DNA from: an uncultured Paenibacillaceae bacterium
Lineage (GTDB): Bacteria > Bacillota > Bacilli > Paenibacillales > K13
Length of the DNA stretch: 64,000 nucleotides
Direction of reading: 5' to 3'
Assembly (NCBI GenBank): GCA_913056365.1
Contig: CAJXLT010000003.1
Span: 186,001-250,000 of the forward strand
In this document: piece by piece, positions 8,001-16,033 of the stretch
Layout: each line of letters begins with the position of its first letter
How positions within the stretch are numbered: the stretch's first letter is position 1
The notes under the pieces: generated by a model
Told to the model about the DNA's origin: nothing
The model's database searches: none
Seen by the model: only the letters and a program-made list of their open reading frames with translations
Position numbers and translations under genes: made by a program

Positions 8001-10658
8001 TATGTAGGCTTCTTCACTGCTCGTGTGGCGGAGATCGTAGTCAGCGATATCGACTTCAAGGTGACGGCAGCGGCTACTGATCCGCCGAAGGTAGAACCGC
8101 CTGCGGAACCGGTAGATCCGACGTTAACGATTGCATCACTGGAGAAAACTTCTGAAGCCGATTATGAGCTGATCGTGCGCACGAATGTTGATGGCGTGGT
8201 CACGGTGAAGCAGGGACAGTCTCTCCTAGCAGAGGATCTGGCGGTCGAAGGAGGAACTCCGCTTCATGTACCGGCGGTTCTAGTGCCTGACAGTGCCAAT
8301 CACTTCAGTGTGTCCTTCCTGCCGGATGACACGCAGTATTTAACGTCCTATGATCGTATTGTCCGCAATTACACTGTAACGATGAAGCAATACGAGACGG
8401 ACGGCCATATCTATGCAGCACCGGATGGATCACCGGAAAGTGACGGTTCAGCGGAGAATCCATTGGATCTGGATACGGCTATCGATTATGTCTTGCCGGG
8501 TCAATCGATTATCTTGCTAGACGGCACTTATACGCGCGATCGTGCGTTGGACATTAAGAAATTCAACAGAGGTACGCCAGAAGCAAGGAAGTCTCTCGTC
8601 GCTGCGCCGGGCGCCAGACCGGTAATAGACTTCGACAGAGCCTCAGAAGGGGTGCTGTTGAGTGGCGATTATTGGCATATTAGAGGGATTGACTTCACGC
8701 GTTCTGCACCGAATACGAAAGGATTCACGGTAGGCGGCGATTCCAACATCGTGGAGCTGTGCCGCTTCTATGAGCATGGTGACACAGGGTTGCAGATTAG
8801 CCGTACCGACATTACCGAGACTAGAGAGGATTGGCCTTCACACAACTTGATTCTGAACAGCACCTCCTTCGACAATCGGGATCCGTCTGATAATAATGCT
8901 GACGGGTTCGCTGCGAAGCTGACCGTTGGCGAGGGCAATGTCTTCAGGGGCACGATTGCTCACAACAATATTGATGACGGTTGGGACTTGTATACGAAGG
9001 CGGGAACTGGAGCGATCGGAGCGGTCGTAATCGAGGACAGCATCGCTTATCATAACGGATTCCTGACGGATGGCACTGTAGGGGCTGGTGACAAAAATGG
9101 ATTTAAACTGGGCGGTGAAGGCATTCATGTTCCGCATGTCATTCGCAACAGTATTGCGTTCGGGAATGGTGCTGCCGGATTCACGAGCAACAGCAATCCA
9201 GGCGTCATGGTGGAGAGTGGTATCGCCTACGACAATGCGGGACGGAATCTGGACCTGTCTACCTATGACGGGATAGAGCCGGACTTTACCCTGAATGGAT
9301 TCGTCTCTTATCAGAAGGGTGAGGCGCTCAACGATCAGTATCCGCAAGCTCTGGCTTCGAGAGACAACTTCTTGTTCGATGGGACCCAGTCGGTGAACCG
9401 GTTAGGCGTTGCTCTGACAGATGACAACTTTGCATCCTTGGTGCCTGTATTGCCTTATGAACGGGATGAGCAAGGCAATATTGTGTGGGGAGAGTTCCTG
9501 AAGTTCACAGCGCCGACGGGAACGAGAAGGGGAAGCGGCGGAGCTGGTACGGTTGTGAATGAGGAACTAGTCGTCGTGAACGAATTGCAGGCGAGTGATG
9601 GGCTGATCACTGTGACGCTCTCGGAGGAAGAGAAGCAAGTGTGGCTTCCTGCCGATGCAGTAGCCCTCCATCGTGAGAATCGCTTGCAGATTGTCCGTGA
9701 TGATCTCATTGTCGAAATTCCAGGAGAAGTGCTGGAAGCGTTGAAGGCGCTTGTGACAGAGGATGAATTAGCAGATGCGCAGATTGCTATTGCAATGAAG
9801 ACGGTTGCCTCGGAGCAAGTGGCAGAGCTGTTGAACAAGGCTGCTGAGCGGAGCCAGGCAGAGTTGCGTGCAGCAGGCGCGATCTTCGATGTGAGCCTGG
9901 TGATGATCGATGAAGATGGCCGGCGTCAAGAGCTGGAAGCATTCCCTGAGAACATCAAACTTGCGTTCAACGTGCATCCTGACAGGAACGATGCGTTGTT
10001 AGGTGTCTACTATATAGCGGATGACGGCACACTGGAGTATGTCGGCGGTTATATGGAGGACGACTGGATGGCGGCAGAGGTGTCGCACTTCAGCTTATAC
10101 GCTGTATTGGAGTATGATAAGTCCTTCGCGGATGTGCCGGAAGCACATTGGGCAGCAGCAGCGATCAAGTACGCGGCTGCCAAGCAGATTGCGGCGGGGG
10201 TTACGCACACAGCGTTCGCGCCTGAGCGCGAAGTGTCTCGAGCTGAATTCGCCGCACTGTTGGCGAGAGCTTTGGGCTTGGAAGAAGCGGGGGCGATCGA
10301 ATTTGCCGACGTTGATGCTAACGATTGGTATGCGGCCGCTGTTGCAGCCGTGAGTGAAGCGGGCATTGTGTCTGGTCGGAGTGAAGCGGTATTCGCGCCA
10401 GACGCGGCTATTACTCGGGAAGAGATGGCTTCGATGATCGTGCGAGCGCATCGCTACCTGCAGGGAGAAGCTGCTGAAGCTGCGAGTCCGGTCTCCTATT
10501 ATGCCGATGCGTCTAGTATTAGTGGTTGGGCGCTGGATGATGTGGCGGCAGCGGTAGAGCTGGGCTTCATGCAGGGCAGAGGTGCGCAGATCTTCGTCCC
10601 TAAGGGGCTCGCCAACCGGGCAGAAAGCGTACAGGTCATTTATATGCTGCTGCAATGA
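5079..10658 (+). CDS. SLH-anchored multidomain pectate lyase, PL9-type
   Basis: 1859 residues. The ATG at 5079 is chosen because AAGGAGG (5065-5071) sits 7 nt upstream and a normal signal peptide follows (MVQAKRLI … VQA-ED). Order: two related domains of about 200 residues (38-248, 251-444), each with '…GKIAS…EGIxFYxxE…F.LSA…SFGLMxRD'; four Big-type Ig-like units (about 445-780); a third copy of the first domain (782-1000); a linker; a right-handed beta-helix (about 1109-1450); a regulatory-like segment; three SLH motifs (1681-1859). The helix carries NADGFAAKLTVGEGN and DDGWDLYTK, the calcium/catalytic signature region of PL9 lyases. It should cleave pectate outside the cell while bound to wall polymers through SLH. 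The PL9 assignment is from memory of the family. Confidence 0.85.
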   Translation: MVQAKRLICTTMAMLLMLPTMMLPVQAEDAGSPTSDMISVSGDWHGSVFGDVGGQDKITADNFHIVESAANTVAMRAANNRGKIASSSEGIALYYQEVAADRDFTLSATATVKSFDVNNQVSFGLTVRDAVVENLNTKVNLGNYLAVGPINVKDDVAKYTFARTVSTDVYGEESHSQVKPGEMVIESKPAPDRVYDLTIRKVGSTYIVTFGNEEPYVYEDFPFVGDSRYVGLYAARNTEVEFSNVALTVATDPTIGEWAFHRFGSNTGDEKNPAPVIHDDGSVSMIANGGKIASDNEGISFYSREIMPVDANFEISAEVVVDSFAADNNQKSFGLMLRDSLGEHGSSDTTTANYVLVGALDKVMKAAYKQTSQTKLEPFAEAALPGTGEVYDMSIRKSGNTYVVRIGDASETIQADGLFTDSLYAGLYAAREASVTFRNIEVKLDTRKVESVQVDATDMQTVYLIDEALNLEGLEVTANYSDGSSSVLAEGDYIVTGFDSAEAGANWVTVHHNGVTTKLKLTIQALTATELSVQYYPAKTSYYVGDTLDAAGLTVVAAYNDGYKVAEIGEELFTLQIDGVDVTDSYILHEPGTVTVTIRSTETPTTTTSFDLDVIDAEITKLEIRQAPEKTQYFIGEALDVDGLVVYAHYSDNEAVRLQRSDYTVSALDTSESGEQAVMISFKEETVAFTVNVKEKEVTGIQVTQYPQTTYQVGEAFDSDGLVVSKVYDNGDQVVLGNDAFTILAEGYNADTPGEYEVEIVPEDATLDSIILRVTVVEPREVEWKQIRFGQSIKDNQNVIDVRDDGIYVASLDGAGKVTGDHDGITFYYTEIDADAHNFVLSADIQVLQYAKSPHDGQEAFGMMARDAIGTDGDSGVFASNIAAIGGHSGGTKNDNGTQLFIRTGVESSDGAGSKGIQRQMLRNDKPDASNTHPAAPYRLTLAKTNSGYVGQLNDGEEAIFYEPDMLHVQDDKLYVGFFTARVAEIVVSDIDFKVTAAATDPPKVEPPAEPVDPTLTIASLEKTSEADYELIVRTNVDGVVTVKQGQSLLAEDLAVEGGTPLHVPAVLVPDSANHFSVSFLPDDTQYLTSYDRIVRNYTVTMKQYETDGHIYAAPDGSPESDGSAENPLDLDTAIDYVLPGQSIILLDGTYTRDRALDIKKFNRGTPEARKSLVAAPGARPVIDFDRASEGVLLSGDYWHIRGIDFTRSAPNTKGFTVGGDSNIVELCRFYEHGDTGLQISRTDITETREDWPSHNLILNSTSFDNRDPSDNNADGFAAKLTVGEGNVFRGTIAHNNIDDGWDLYTKAGTGAIGAVVIEDSIAYHNGFLTDGTVGAGDKNGFKLGGEGIHVPHVIRNSIAFGNGAAGFTSNSNPGVMVESGIAYDNAGRNLDLSTYDGIEPDFTLNGFVSYQKGEALNDQYPQALASRDNFLFDGTQSVNRLGVALTDDNFASLVPVLPYERDEQGNIVWGEFLKFTAPTGTRRGSGGAGTVVNEELVVVNELQASDGLITVTLSEEEKQVWLPADAVALHRENRLQIVRDDLIVEIPGEVLEALKALVTEDELADAQIAIAMKTVASEQVAELLNKAAERSQAELRAAGAIFDVSLVMIDEDGRRQELEAFPENIKLAFNVHPDRNDALLGVYYIADDGTLEYVGGYMEDDWMAAEVSHFSLYAVLEYDKSFADVPEAHWAAAAIKYAAAKQIAAGVTHTAFAPEREVSRAEFAALLARALGLEEAGAIEFADVDANDWYAAAVAAVSEAGIVSGRSEAVFAPDAAITREEMASMIVRAHRYLQGEAAEAASPVSYYADASSISGWALDDVAAAVELGFMQGRGAQIFVPKGLANRAESVQVIYMLLQ

Positions 10659-10770
10659 TGACCAACGTCCCAATTTACAATTTCCACACATTCTTTTAAT
10701 ACTCGCTTAACTGTGATTTGCCATTCTAGTAGAGATAGATTGTCTACATAGGAGTGGGAGGAGAATTACA

Positions 10771-12855
10771 GTGAAAGTATGGAGCAAATGGGCAGGCGTT
10801 CTGGTCTTGTCTCTCGGGTTGACCAGTGTGGTCCCTACGGCGTACGCTACATCACCAGTAGGGACAGCGGAGCTGACACTGACTAAGATTGGCGGATACG
10901 ACACGCAAGCTGGCTTGGATGAGGCTGGGGCGGAGATTGTTACGTATGATCCAGACAGCCAAACGGTATATCTGATCAACGGCGCTACACGCGCTATCGA
11001 AATGGTCGATATCTCCACACTGCAAAGCGGGGTAGCTGACCAGACGCTCACAGTAGAGGACGAGCAGAAGCTGTCGATCAGCGCGCATAGTCCAGCGGAT
11101 GAGCCGGAGCTGTTCGGAGATGTCACGAGTGTCGTCATTCATCCGACGTTGGATCTGATCGCAGCTGCTGTCCCGAACGGTACGAAGACGGATAACGGCA
11201 GTGTCGTGTTTTTTACGAAAACGGGGGAATACCTCGGTCATGTAACGGTAGGCGCGCTGCCGGACATGATTACGGTGACGCCAGACGGGACGAAATTTCT
11301 CGTAGCGAATGAAGGCGAGCCGAACGATGATTATTCGATTGATCCGCACGGTTCGGTCTCGATTATTGAGATTATGGAAGCCGACGGTGTGTTGGACTTC
11401 GAGGTGACGACAGCTGTATTCACAGATGAGTCGATCGAGATTGATGACCATGTGCGCTACGCCTCCTTGCTGATGGGATTCGTCGCGGAGCCGACACATG
11501 CGCAATACGCGGCTGATTTCGAGCCAGAGTATATTGTGGTGAGTGAGGACGGCATGCATGCTTATGTGGTGCTGCAGGAAAGCAACGCGGTTGCGGTGCT
11601 CGACCTGGAAGAGGGTTCCTTCACCCATGTGTATGGTCTTGGCTTCAAGAACTATCTGCTGGAAGGGAATACATTGGACCCGTCTAACAAGGATGACGGC
11701 ATTCATATGAATCATTATCCGGTGCTTGGCACGTATATGCCGGACGGCATGAGTCTCAAGACGATCAATGGGAAGACGTATCTGTTCACTGCGAATGAGG
11801 GTGATTCCCGCGACTATGACGGCGGCATGGCGGATGAGGTGCGCTTCGGCGATGTGGATTTGACAGACGGCAATACTGTGAAGCTGAATGCGGACTATTA
11901 CGAAGGCACGACGCAAGCGGAGCTGGACGAATGGAACGTTGCGGAGCTGCAAGCGGAGGACAAGCTCGGTCGTCTGCATGTGATGAATGCGGTGTCCGAT
12001 GCAGTATATACGGATGCTGCAGGTGAGACGTATTACAACGGTCTATTCATGTATGGCGCACGCTCGTTCTCTATCTGGGATGTGGAGAAGCTGGGTACCG
12101 ATGAGCAGCTTGTGTTCGACAGCAAGGATGATTTCGAGCAGATTGTGAAGCAGGAGCTGCCGGAGCTGTTCAATTCGAATCATGACGAGAACAAATTCGA
12201 CAACCGCAGCGATGACAAGGGACCGGAGCCGGAGTATGTGGAGCTAGGTGAAGTGAACGGCGAGCAATATGCTTTCGTCGGACTAGAGCGGCAGAGTGCG
12301 CTCGTCGTGTACAATGTGACGAATCCGGAATCGCCACTGTTCGTTAGCTTCGTGAACATGCGTGATGTGGAGCGGGAAGGAGAAGGCGATCTTGGTCCAG
12401 AAGGGTTGCGCTTCATCCCGGCAGCAGACAGTCCAACTGGCACTCCATTGCTGCTGACTGGCAATGAAGTGTCCGGTACGTTGGCGATCTTCGAGGTTAT
12501 GGTTACGGCTGAACAACCGAAGTTCGATGTACAAGCTGTGACGGACGATGCCCATTACACAGTATCCGATGAGCAGGGAGCAGCTGTCATGACGGTGAAT
12601 GCCGGTGTATCTGGCTGGATGACGTTCGCAGCGAACGTGACGGCAGTACTCGGACATGAGGGTGCTGAGACAGTCGTGTTCATGCATAGCCGAGACGGTG
12701 AACAAGTGGGACTGAGCGCGATTCGCGGCGATTATGACGAAGCTTCATTAGAGGCTTCCGCGCAGTTCAATGTGAGAGCAGGCGATGTCGTGGAAGTGTA
12801 TATCGTCGATGCATTATCTAGCAATCCTGAACAGCAGCCGATCGTGCTGCAATAA
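10771..12855 (+). CDS. Choice-of-anchor I secreted beta-propeller protein
   Basis: 694 residues from a GTG with GGGAGGAG upstream. A signal peptide (WAGVLVLSLG … AYA-TS) is followed by a beta-propeller-like body with phrases such as VTVTPDGTKFLVANEGEPNDDY and LFTANEGDSRDYDGG, which match the 'choice-of-anchor I' group related to YncE-like and phytase-like propellers. The family's substrate is not settled. No SLH, LPXTG or lipobox is present, so it is secreted or held by a partner. The C-terminal 120 residues form a small separate beta domain (VQAVTDDAHYTVSDEQG). It lies 112 bp after the pectate lyase and 18 bp before an SLH protein, suggesting one surface programme. Confidence 0.75.
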   Translation: MKVWSKWAGVLVLSLGLTSVVPTAYATSPVGTAELTLTKIGGYDTQAGLDEAGAEIVTYDPDSQTVYLINGATRAIEMVDISTLQSGVADQTLTVEDEQKLSISAHSPADEPELFGDVTSVVIHPTLDLIAAAVPNGTKTDNGSVVFFTKTGEYLGHVTVGALPDMITVTPDGTKFLVANEGEPNDDYSIDPHGSVSIIEIMEADGVLDFEVTTAVFTDESIEIDDHVRYASLLMGFVAEPTHAQYAADFEPEYIVVSEDGMHAYVVLQESNAVAVLDLEEGSFTHVYGLGFKNYLLEGNTLDPSNKDDGIHMNHYPVLGTYMPDGMSLKTINGKTYLFTANEGDSRDYDGGMADEVRFGDVDLTDGNTVKLNADYYEGTTQAELDEWNVAELQAEDKLGRLHVMNAVSDAVYTDAAGETYYNGLFMYGARSFSIWDVEKLGTDEQLVFDSKDDFEQIVKQELPELFNSNHDENKFDNRSDDKGPEPEYVELGEVNGEQYAFVGLERQSALVVYNVTNPESPLFVSFVNMRDVEREGEGDLGPEGLRFIPAADSPTGTPLLLTGNEVSGTLAIFEVMVTAEQPKFDVQAVTDDAHYTVSDEQGAAVMTVNAGVSGWMTFAANVTAVLGHEGAETVVFMHSRDGEQVGLSAIRGDYDEASLEASAQFNVRAGDVVEVYIVDALSSNPEQQPIVLQ

Positions 12856-12873
12856 CGGATGAGGAGACAAGCG

Positions 12874-14547
12874 ATGACGAATCGATGGAAAATAGCAATC
12901 ATTACGACGATGTTGCTGACAGGCTCTTACGTTGCTGCGACTGTAGTAGATGGGGCGAACAATCAGGTTGCAGCTGCCGCTCCGACAGTGGCTGTTGACA
13001 AGTCAAGTGTGAATCATAGACAGACGATTATTGTGACGGGGACCTACACAGCGAATGAGTGGGTCACACTTCGGGCCATAGACAGCAACGGCGATCTGAT
13101 CGTCTTCGACGGGGTGAAGTCCGATGCTGCGGGTGCTTACACGTTCGAGGTGTCCATTCCAGATCATGCAGCAGCTGGTGTCATGGACATTTACACAGGT
13201 GCGGGTGAAGAGGTAGCACATACTTCCGTTCAGGTGACTGTACGCAGCGGCGGGAGTAATGGCGGCTCCTCTGGCTCCTCTGGCAGCGGTACCCCGGCGG
13301 TGTCGGATACTGCTGGACCGCAAGCTGATAGCAGCGGGATGCTTGTGTATGAGGTCGAAATTTCAGACAATGCAGACGGTCGATCAGAAGCGACAGTAAC
13401 TGTCGATGGCGATGCGATCCAGCAAGCTGTTGAACACAATCCGTCTACGGTGACGATTAAGGTAGATGCAGACGCTGAGCTGATCGATGTTCGTCTGGCG
13501 GGCGAGGCGTTGCAGCAGCTGATAGCTTCAGAGCAAGTGGAGATCGTGAATGTCGTTACACCACTCGGTACTTATGAGCTGCCTATGGCTGTTGTCGATC
13601 GCGAGCTGTTGGCTGCTGAGCTTGGTGTAGATGCAGAGGACATTACACTGCGAATTGTGATTCATCAGGCATCGGATATGCAGCACGATACGGCGAGTGA
13701 GGCAGCAGAGGAGATTGGTGCAGATGTAGTTGCAGCATTCGTGGACTTTCACGTGGAGGCTGTTACGGAAGAAGGAGAAGCAATGGAGGTATTGTTCGGC
13801 AGCACGTATGTTTCACGTACATTGCCTCTGCCTAGTCAGGTGGATACCGATAGGGCTACGGCTGTGCGCTATGATGAGGCTGCTGACAAGCTTGTGTTCG
13901 TGCCTGCACTGTTCTATGGTGAGGGCGACAACTGGTACGCAGAGCTGAAGCGGACTGGCAATAGCCTGTATACCGTTATCGAGCATAGCCAATCGTTCGC
14001 GGATATTCCTGACAGTCACTGGGGCAAGGACGAGATCGAGCTGCTTGCTTCGAAGCTGATCGTCAGCGGAGTGAGCGATGATACCTTCGCTCCTGCGCAA
14101 ACATTGACACGTGCGGAATTTGCCGCACTAATCGTGCGCGGACTTGGTTTGGAGGAGCAAGGCGCTTCTTCGTTCACTGATGTACGGGCAATTGCATGGT
14201 ATGCAGGGGCCGTTGGTGCAGCATATGAAGCGGGGTTGGTCGCTGGCTATGAGGACGGCAGCTTCCGTCCGAACGAGCCGATTACCCGTCAAGAGCTGGC
14301 GAAGCTCATTCACAATGCGCTCGTGTTCACGGGGCAGGCTCCGGCAGATGCAGGCGGCGAGTCCGTAGCATTCACGGATCGCGATGCCATTGCAGACTGG
14401 GCGCAAGCAGCAGTAGCGAGCATTGCCGAAGCTGGCATAACCGAAGGGCGCAGTGTCAATCGCTTCGAGCCGACAGCACTGTCGAACCGTGCAGAAGCCG
14501 CCGCGATGATCAAGCGCTTGCTGCAGCATGTGCGCTTCATCGATTGA
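12874..14547 (+). CDS. S-layer homology domain protein
   Basis: 557 residues from the ATG at 12874. The earlier in-frame ATG (12859) is part of the ribosome site GAGGAG for this one. Order: signal peptide (to about VAAAA-PT), an Ig-like domain (about 30-125), a Gly/Ser linker (SGSSGSSGSG), an alpha/beta domain, then three SLH motifs (about 375-550: SFADIPDSHWG…, SFTDVRAIAWY…, AFTDRDAIADW…) with ITRQE/LTRAE sequences. The domain before SLH resembles that of the pectate lyase at 5079 (both contain a pre-SLH block ending in SLYxVxE). It probably binds secondary wall polymer. Only 18 bp separate it from the gene before, so it is almost surely in the same transcript. Confidence 0.8.
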   Translation: MTNRWKIAIITTMLLTGSYVAATVVDGANNQVAAAAPTVAVDKSSVNHRQTIIVTGTYTANEWVTLRAIDSNGDLIVFDGVKSDAAGAYTFEVSIPDHAAAGVMDIYTGAGEEVAHTSVQVTVRSGGSNGGSSGSSGSGTPAVSDTAGPQADSSGMLVYEVEISDNADGRSEATVTVDGDAIQQAVEHNPSTVTIKVDADAELIDVRLAGEALQQLIASEQVEIVNVVTPLGTYELPMAVVDRELLAAELGVDAEDITLRIVIHQASDMQHDTASEAAEEIGADVVAAFVDFHVEAVTEEGEAMEVLFGSTYVSRTLPLPSQVDTDRATAVRYDEAADKLVFVPALFYGEGDNWYAELKRTGNSLYTVIEHSQSFADIPDSHWGKDEIELLASKLIVSGVSDDTFAPAQTLTRAEFAALIVRGLGLEEQGASSFTDVRAIAWYAGAVGAAYEAGLVAGYEDGSFRPNEPITRQELAKLIHNALVFTGQAPADAGGESVAFTDRDAIADWAQAAVASIAEAGITEGRSVNRFEPTALSNRAEAAAMIKRLLQHVRFID

Positions 14548-14636
14548 TAGAGCAAGCTCAACAGCGATCGGAGTGAGTGATCCGCTGCATCTTTTCGCGC
14601 TATCTCTCACATCTCGCATCACCATTGGCGTCATCA

Positions 14637-14770
14637 CGCGCGCACCATCGCTCGCAGCCCCGCGTGCGCACTCCTACGTGTGCACCCCCCTCGCGGCTCC
14701 ACGTGTGCACCCCACTCGCACCATTCGTGCGCACCGCCGCAAGCGCACCCCCATGTGCGCACCCCCACAT
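14637..14770. repeat. GC-rich degenerate repeat of GTGYGCAC blocks
   Basis: Six or so copies of GTGCGCAC / GTGTGCAC spaced roughly 20-30 bp, separated by CCCC and CGC runs. Reading frames here give only low-complexity Pro/Arg/His/Thr peptides, so it is not coding. It follows the SLH gene and differs in composition from both sides. Confidence 0.5.
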
Positions 14771-14789
14771 GCCGAGATGCGGGAGCTGG

Positions 14790-14935
14790 AAATTACTTAC
14801 CCACTACCCTTCATTAAGGGTAGGAAAGTAAGTAATTTGCGCATATTTACTGAGAAAAGGCTGATTATTTACCCATCTACCTATAATAGTGGAAGCCAGC
14901 GTTCCGATTAAGGGTAGTTGGGTAATAAATACGCC
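14790..14935. repeat. Two adjacent hairpins sharing a TTACCC-CTACC motif
   Basis: The first hairpin pairs AAATTACTTAC (14790-14800) with GTAAGTAATTT (14828-14838), and inside it CTACCCTT with AAGGGTAG. The second (about 14862-14932) pairs TTTACCCATCTACC with GGGTAGTTGGGTAA. A third partial copy (GTAGTTGCTACCTATAATGAAGGG) follows near 14968. These look like members of one intergenic repeat family. The whole stretch 14548-15109 holds no gene I can support. Confidence 0.55.
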
Positions 14936-15109
14936 AATTCGGCGGCAATATCGGCAAAATTATTGTAGTTGCTACCTATAATGAAGGGAAGCAGTACCAC
15001 TAGTAACCTTATTCACGCAGCTACTGAGCCGATTTAGCCAAGGCTATGACGCTGACGCACCCGCGCCGCGCGCCCCCAGTGCTGCTGCAGCAGCCTTCGC
15101 CAATCGAAG

Positions 15110-15133
15110 AAGCGCGCCCGCAAGGGCGCGCTT
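15110..15133 (-). terminator. GC-rich hairpin after the DUF3231 gene
   Basis: AAGCGCGCCC and GGGCGCGCTT form a perfect 10-bp stem around a 4-nt loop, 27 bp past the stop of the minus-strand DUF3231 gene. The following minus-strand bases are CTTCG, so the T-run is short. Confidence 0.5.
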
Positions 15134-15160
15134 TGCTGTGACTGACCGCATTCGGCAGTT

Positions 15161-15679
15161 CTATGCTTCTACGAGCTCACGCTTCTCCATGTGCAGAGGA
15201 GGCGGCAGCAGCCAGCCCTTGTCCTTATTCATGCGCAATATTTGACCGGCTAATGTAAGCAGGATGCCATGATACTTCGTGAACAGCGCGCCGATGTCTT
15301 CACGAATGCTCGAACCGATAATCGTGCTGCAGGCAATCAGCCCTGCTGAGACATCAGCCGAAATGCGCAGCGCAATCTCCGGATCAGTGAAGCGGGCGCC
15401 TGCAGGAATATCTTCGAGCTTCTCTTCCGGACGCTCCGGATAAGCAGGAGCAGGGGTGATCCCGTTATCTGTCAGCAGCTTGTCGCACTCCGTGATCGCC
15501 TTCTGCGACTGGTCGATTAACTGGTCCAGCATGTTGCGCAAATCCTTGTCACCGGCATGGCACTTCAACGCTTGATAGGCGGATAGCATGCCCTTGACTT
15601 TGGTAGAATAGGACCATACTTCGATGATCTCGCCATAGTGCATCGGTTCTTCCTTCGGGTTGCCGCTTAAGATGCCCAT
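15161..15679 (-). CDS. DUF3231 family protein
   Basis: 172 residues starting MGILSGNPKEEPMHYGE, preceded by AAGGAGA on the minus strand. The frame is open 44 codons further up, but those codons lack family-like sequence. Length, the opening MGILSGNP, the central IPAGARFTDPEIA and the closing NKDKGWLLPPPLH match the DUF3231 family of spore-forming Bacillales, which is thought to be a helical, ferritin-like fold. Here only one copy of the unit is present, whereas some relatives carry two. Function unknown; the family is often linked to spore coats or stress. It is divergent from htpG with a 354-bp gap holding the htpG promoter. Confidence 0.8.
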   Translation of the reverse strand: MGILSGNPKEEPMHYGEIIEVWSYSTKVKGMLSAYQALKCHAGDKDLRNMLDQLIDQSQKAITECDKLLTDNGITPAPAYPERPEEKLEDIPAGARFTDPEIALRISADVSAGLIACSTIIGSSIREDIGALFTKYHGILLTLAGQILRMNKDKGWLLPPPLHMEKRELVEA

Positions 15680-15888
15680 ACATCGCGTCTCCTTTTCGTT
15701 GGTGGAATCATCACTGGATTGGTTGTACATATTTAGTGTGGACTTCCTTACGCACAATATGCACATGAGGTAGAGTAGATATCTGGAAATGGAATTGTAT
15801 CCCTTCGACAATCCGCGCGATCGACTGCTGTTGCTTGCCTGAGGAAGCCGTACGACAGCTAGCAGCGGAAATTTCCTCGTTCCTCGTA

Positions 15889-15920
15889 TTGACAGTGTTT
15901 TTTTCAGTATGGTATATAAT
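15889..15920 (+). promoter_or_regulatory. Promoter of htpG
   Basis: TTGACA at 15889-15894 and the TATATAAT stretch at 15913-15920, 18 bp apart to TATATA, form a SigA-type promoter. Transcription would start inside or just before the CIRCE element. Confidence 0.65.
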
Positions 15921-15932
15921 AGTATGGATGCG

Positions 15933-15959
15933 TTAGCACTCTCTTCAACTGAGTGCTAA
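15933..15959. promoter_or_regulatory. CIRCE operator (HrcA site) of htpG
   Basis: TTAGCACTC (15933-15941), nine bases, GAGTGCTAA (15951-15959): an exact match to the CIRCE consensus bound by the heat-shock repressor HrcA. It lies just after the -10 box, where a repressor blocks initiation. Confidence 0.92.
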
Positions 15960-16033
15960 CCTCAGGCTGTTACATAGGTACATAGCAGCGCGACACCTTA
16001 CGTCCATTGTACGAATCGAAAGGAGACGAAATA

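Noticed and set aside
14528-14911. Open frames over the repeat stretch after the SLH gene
   Set aside because: Low-complexity products made by the repeats, no ribosome site.
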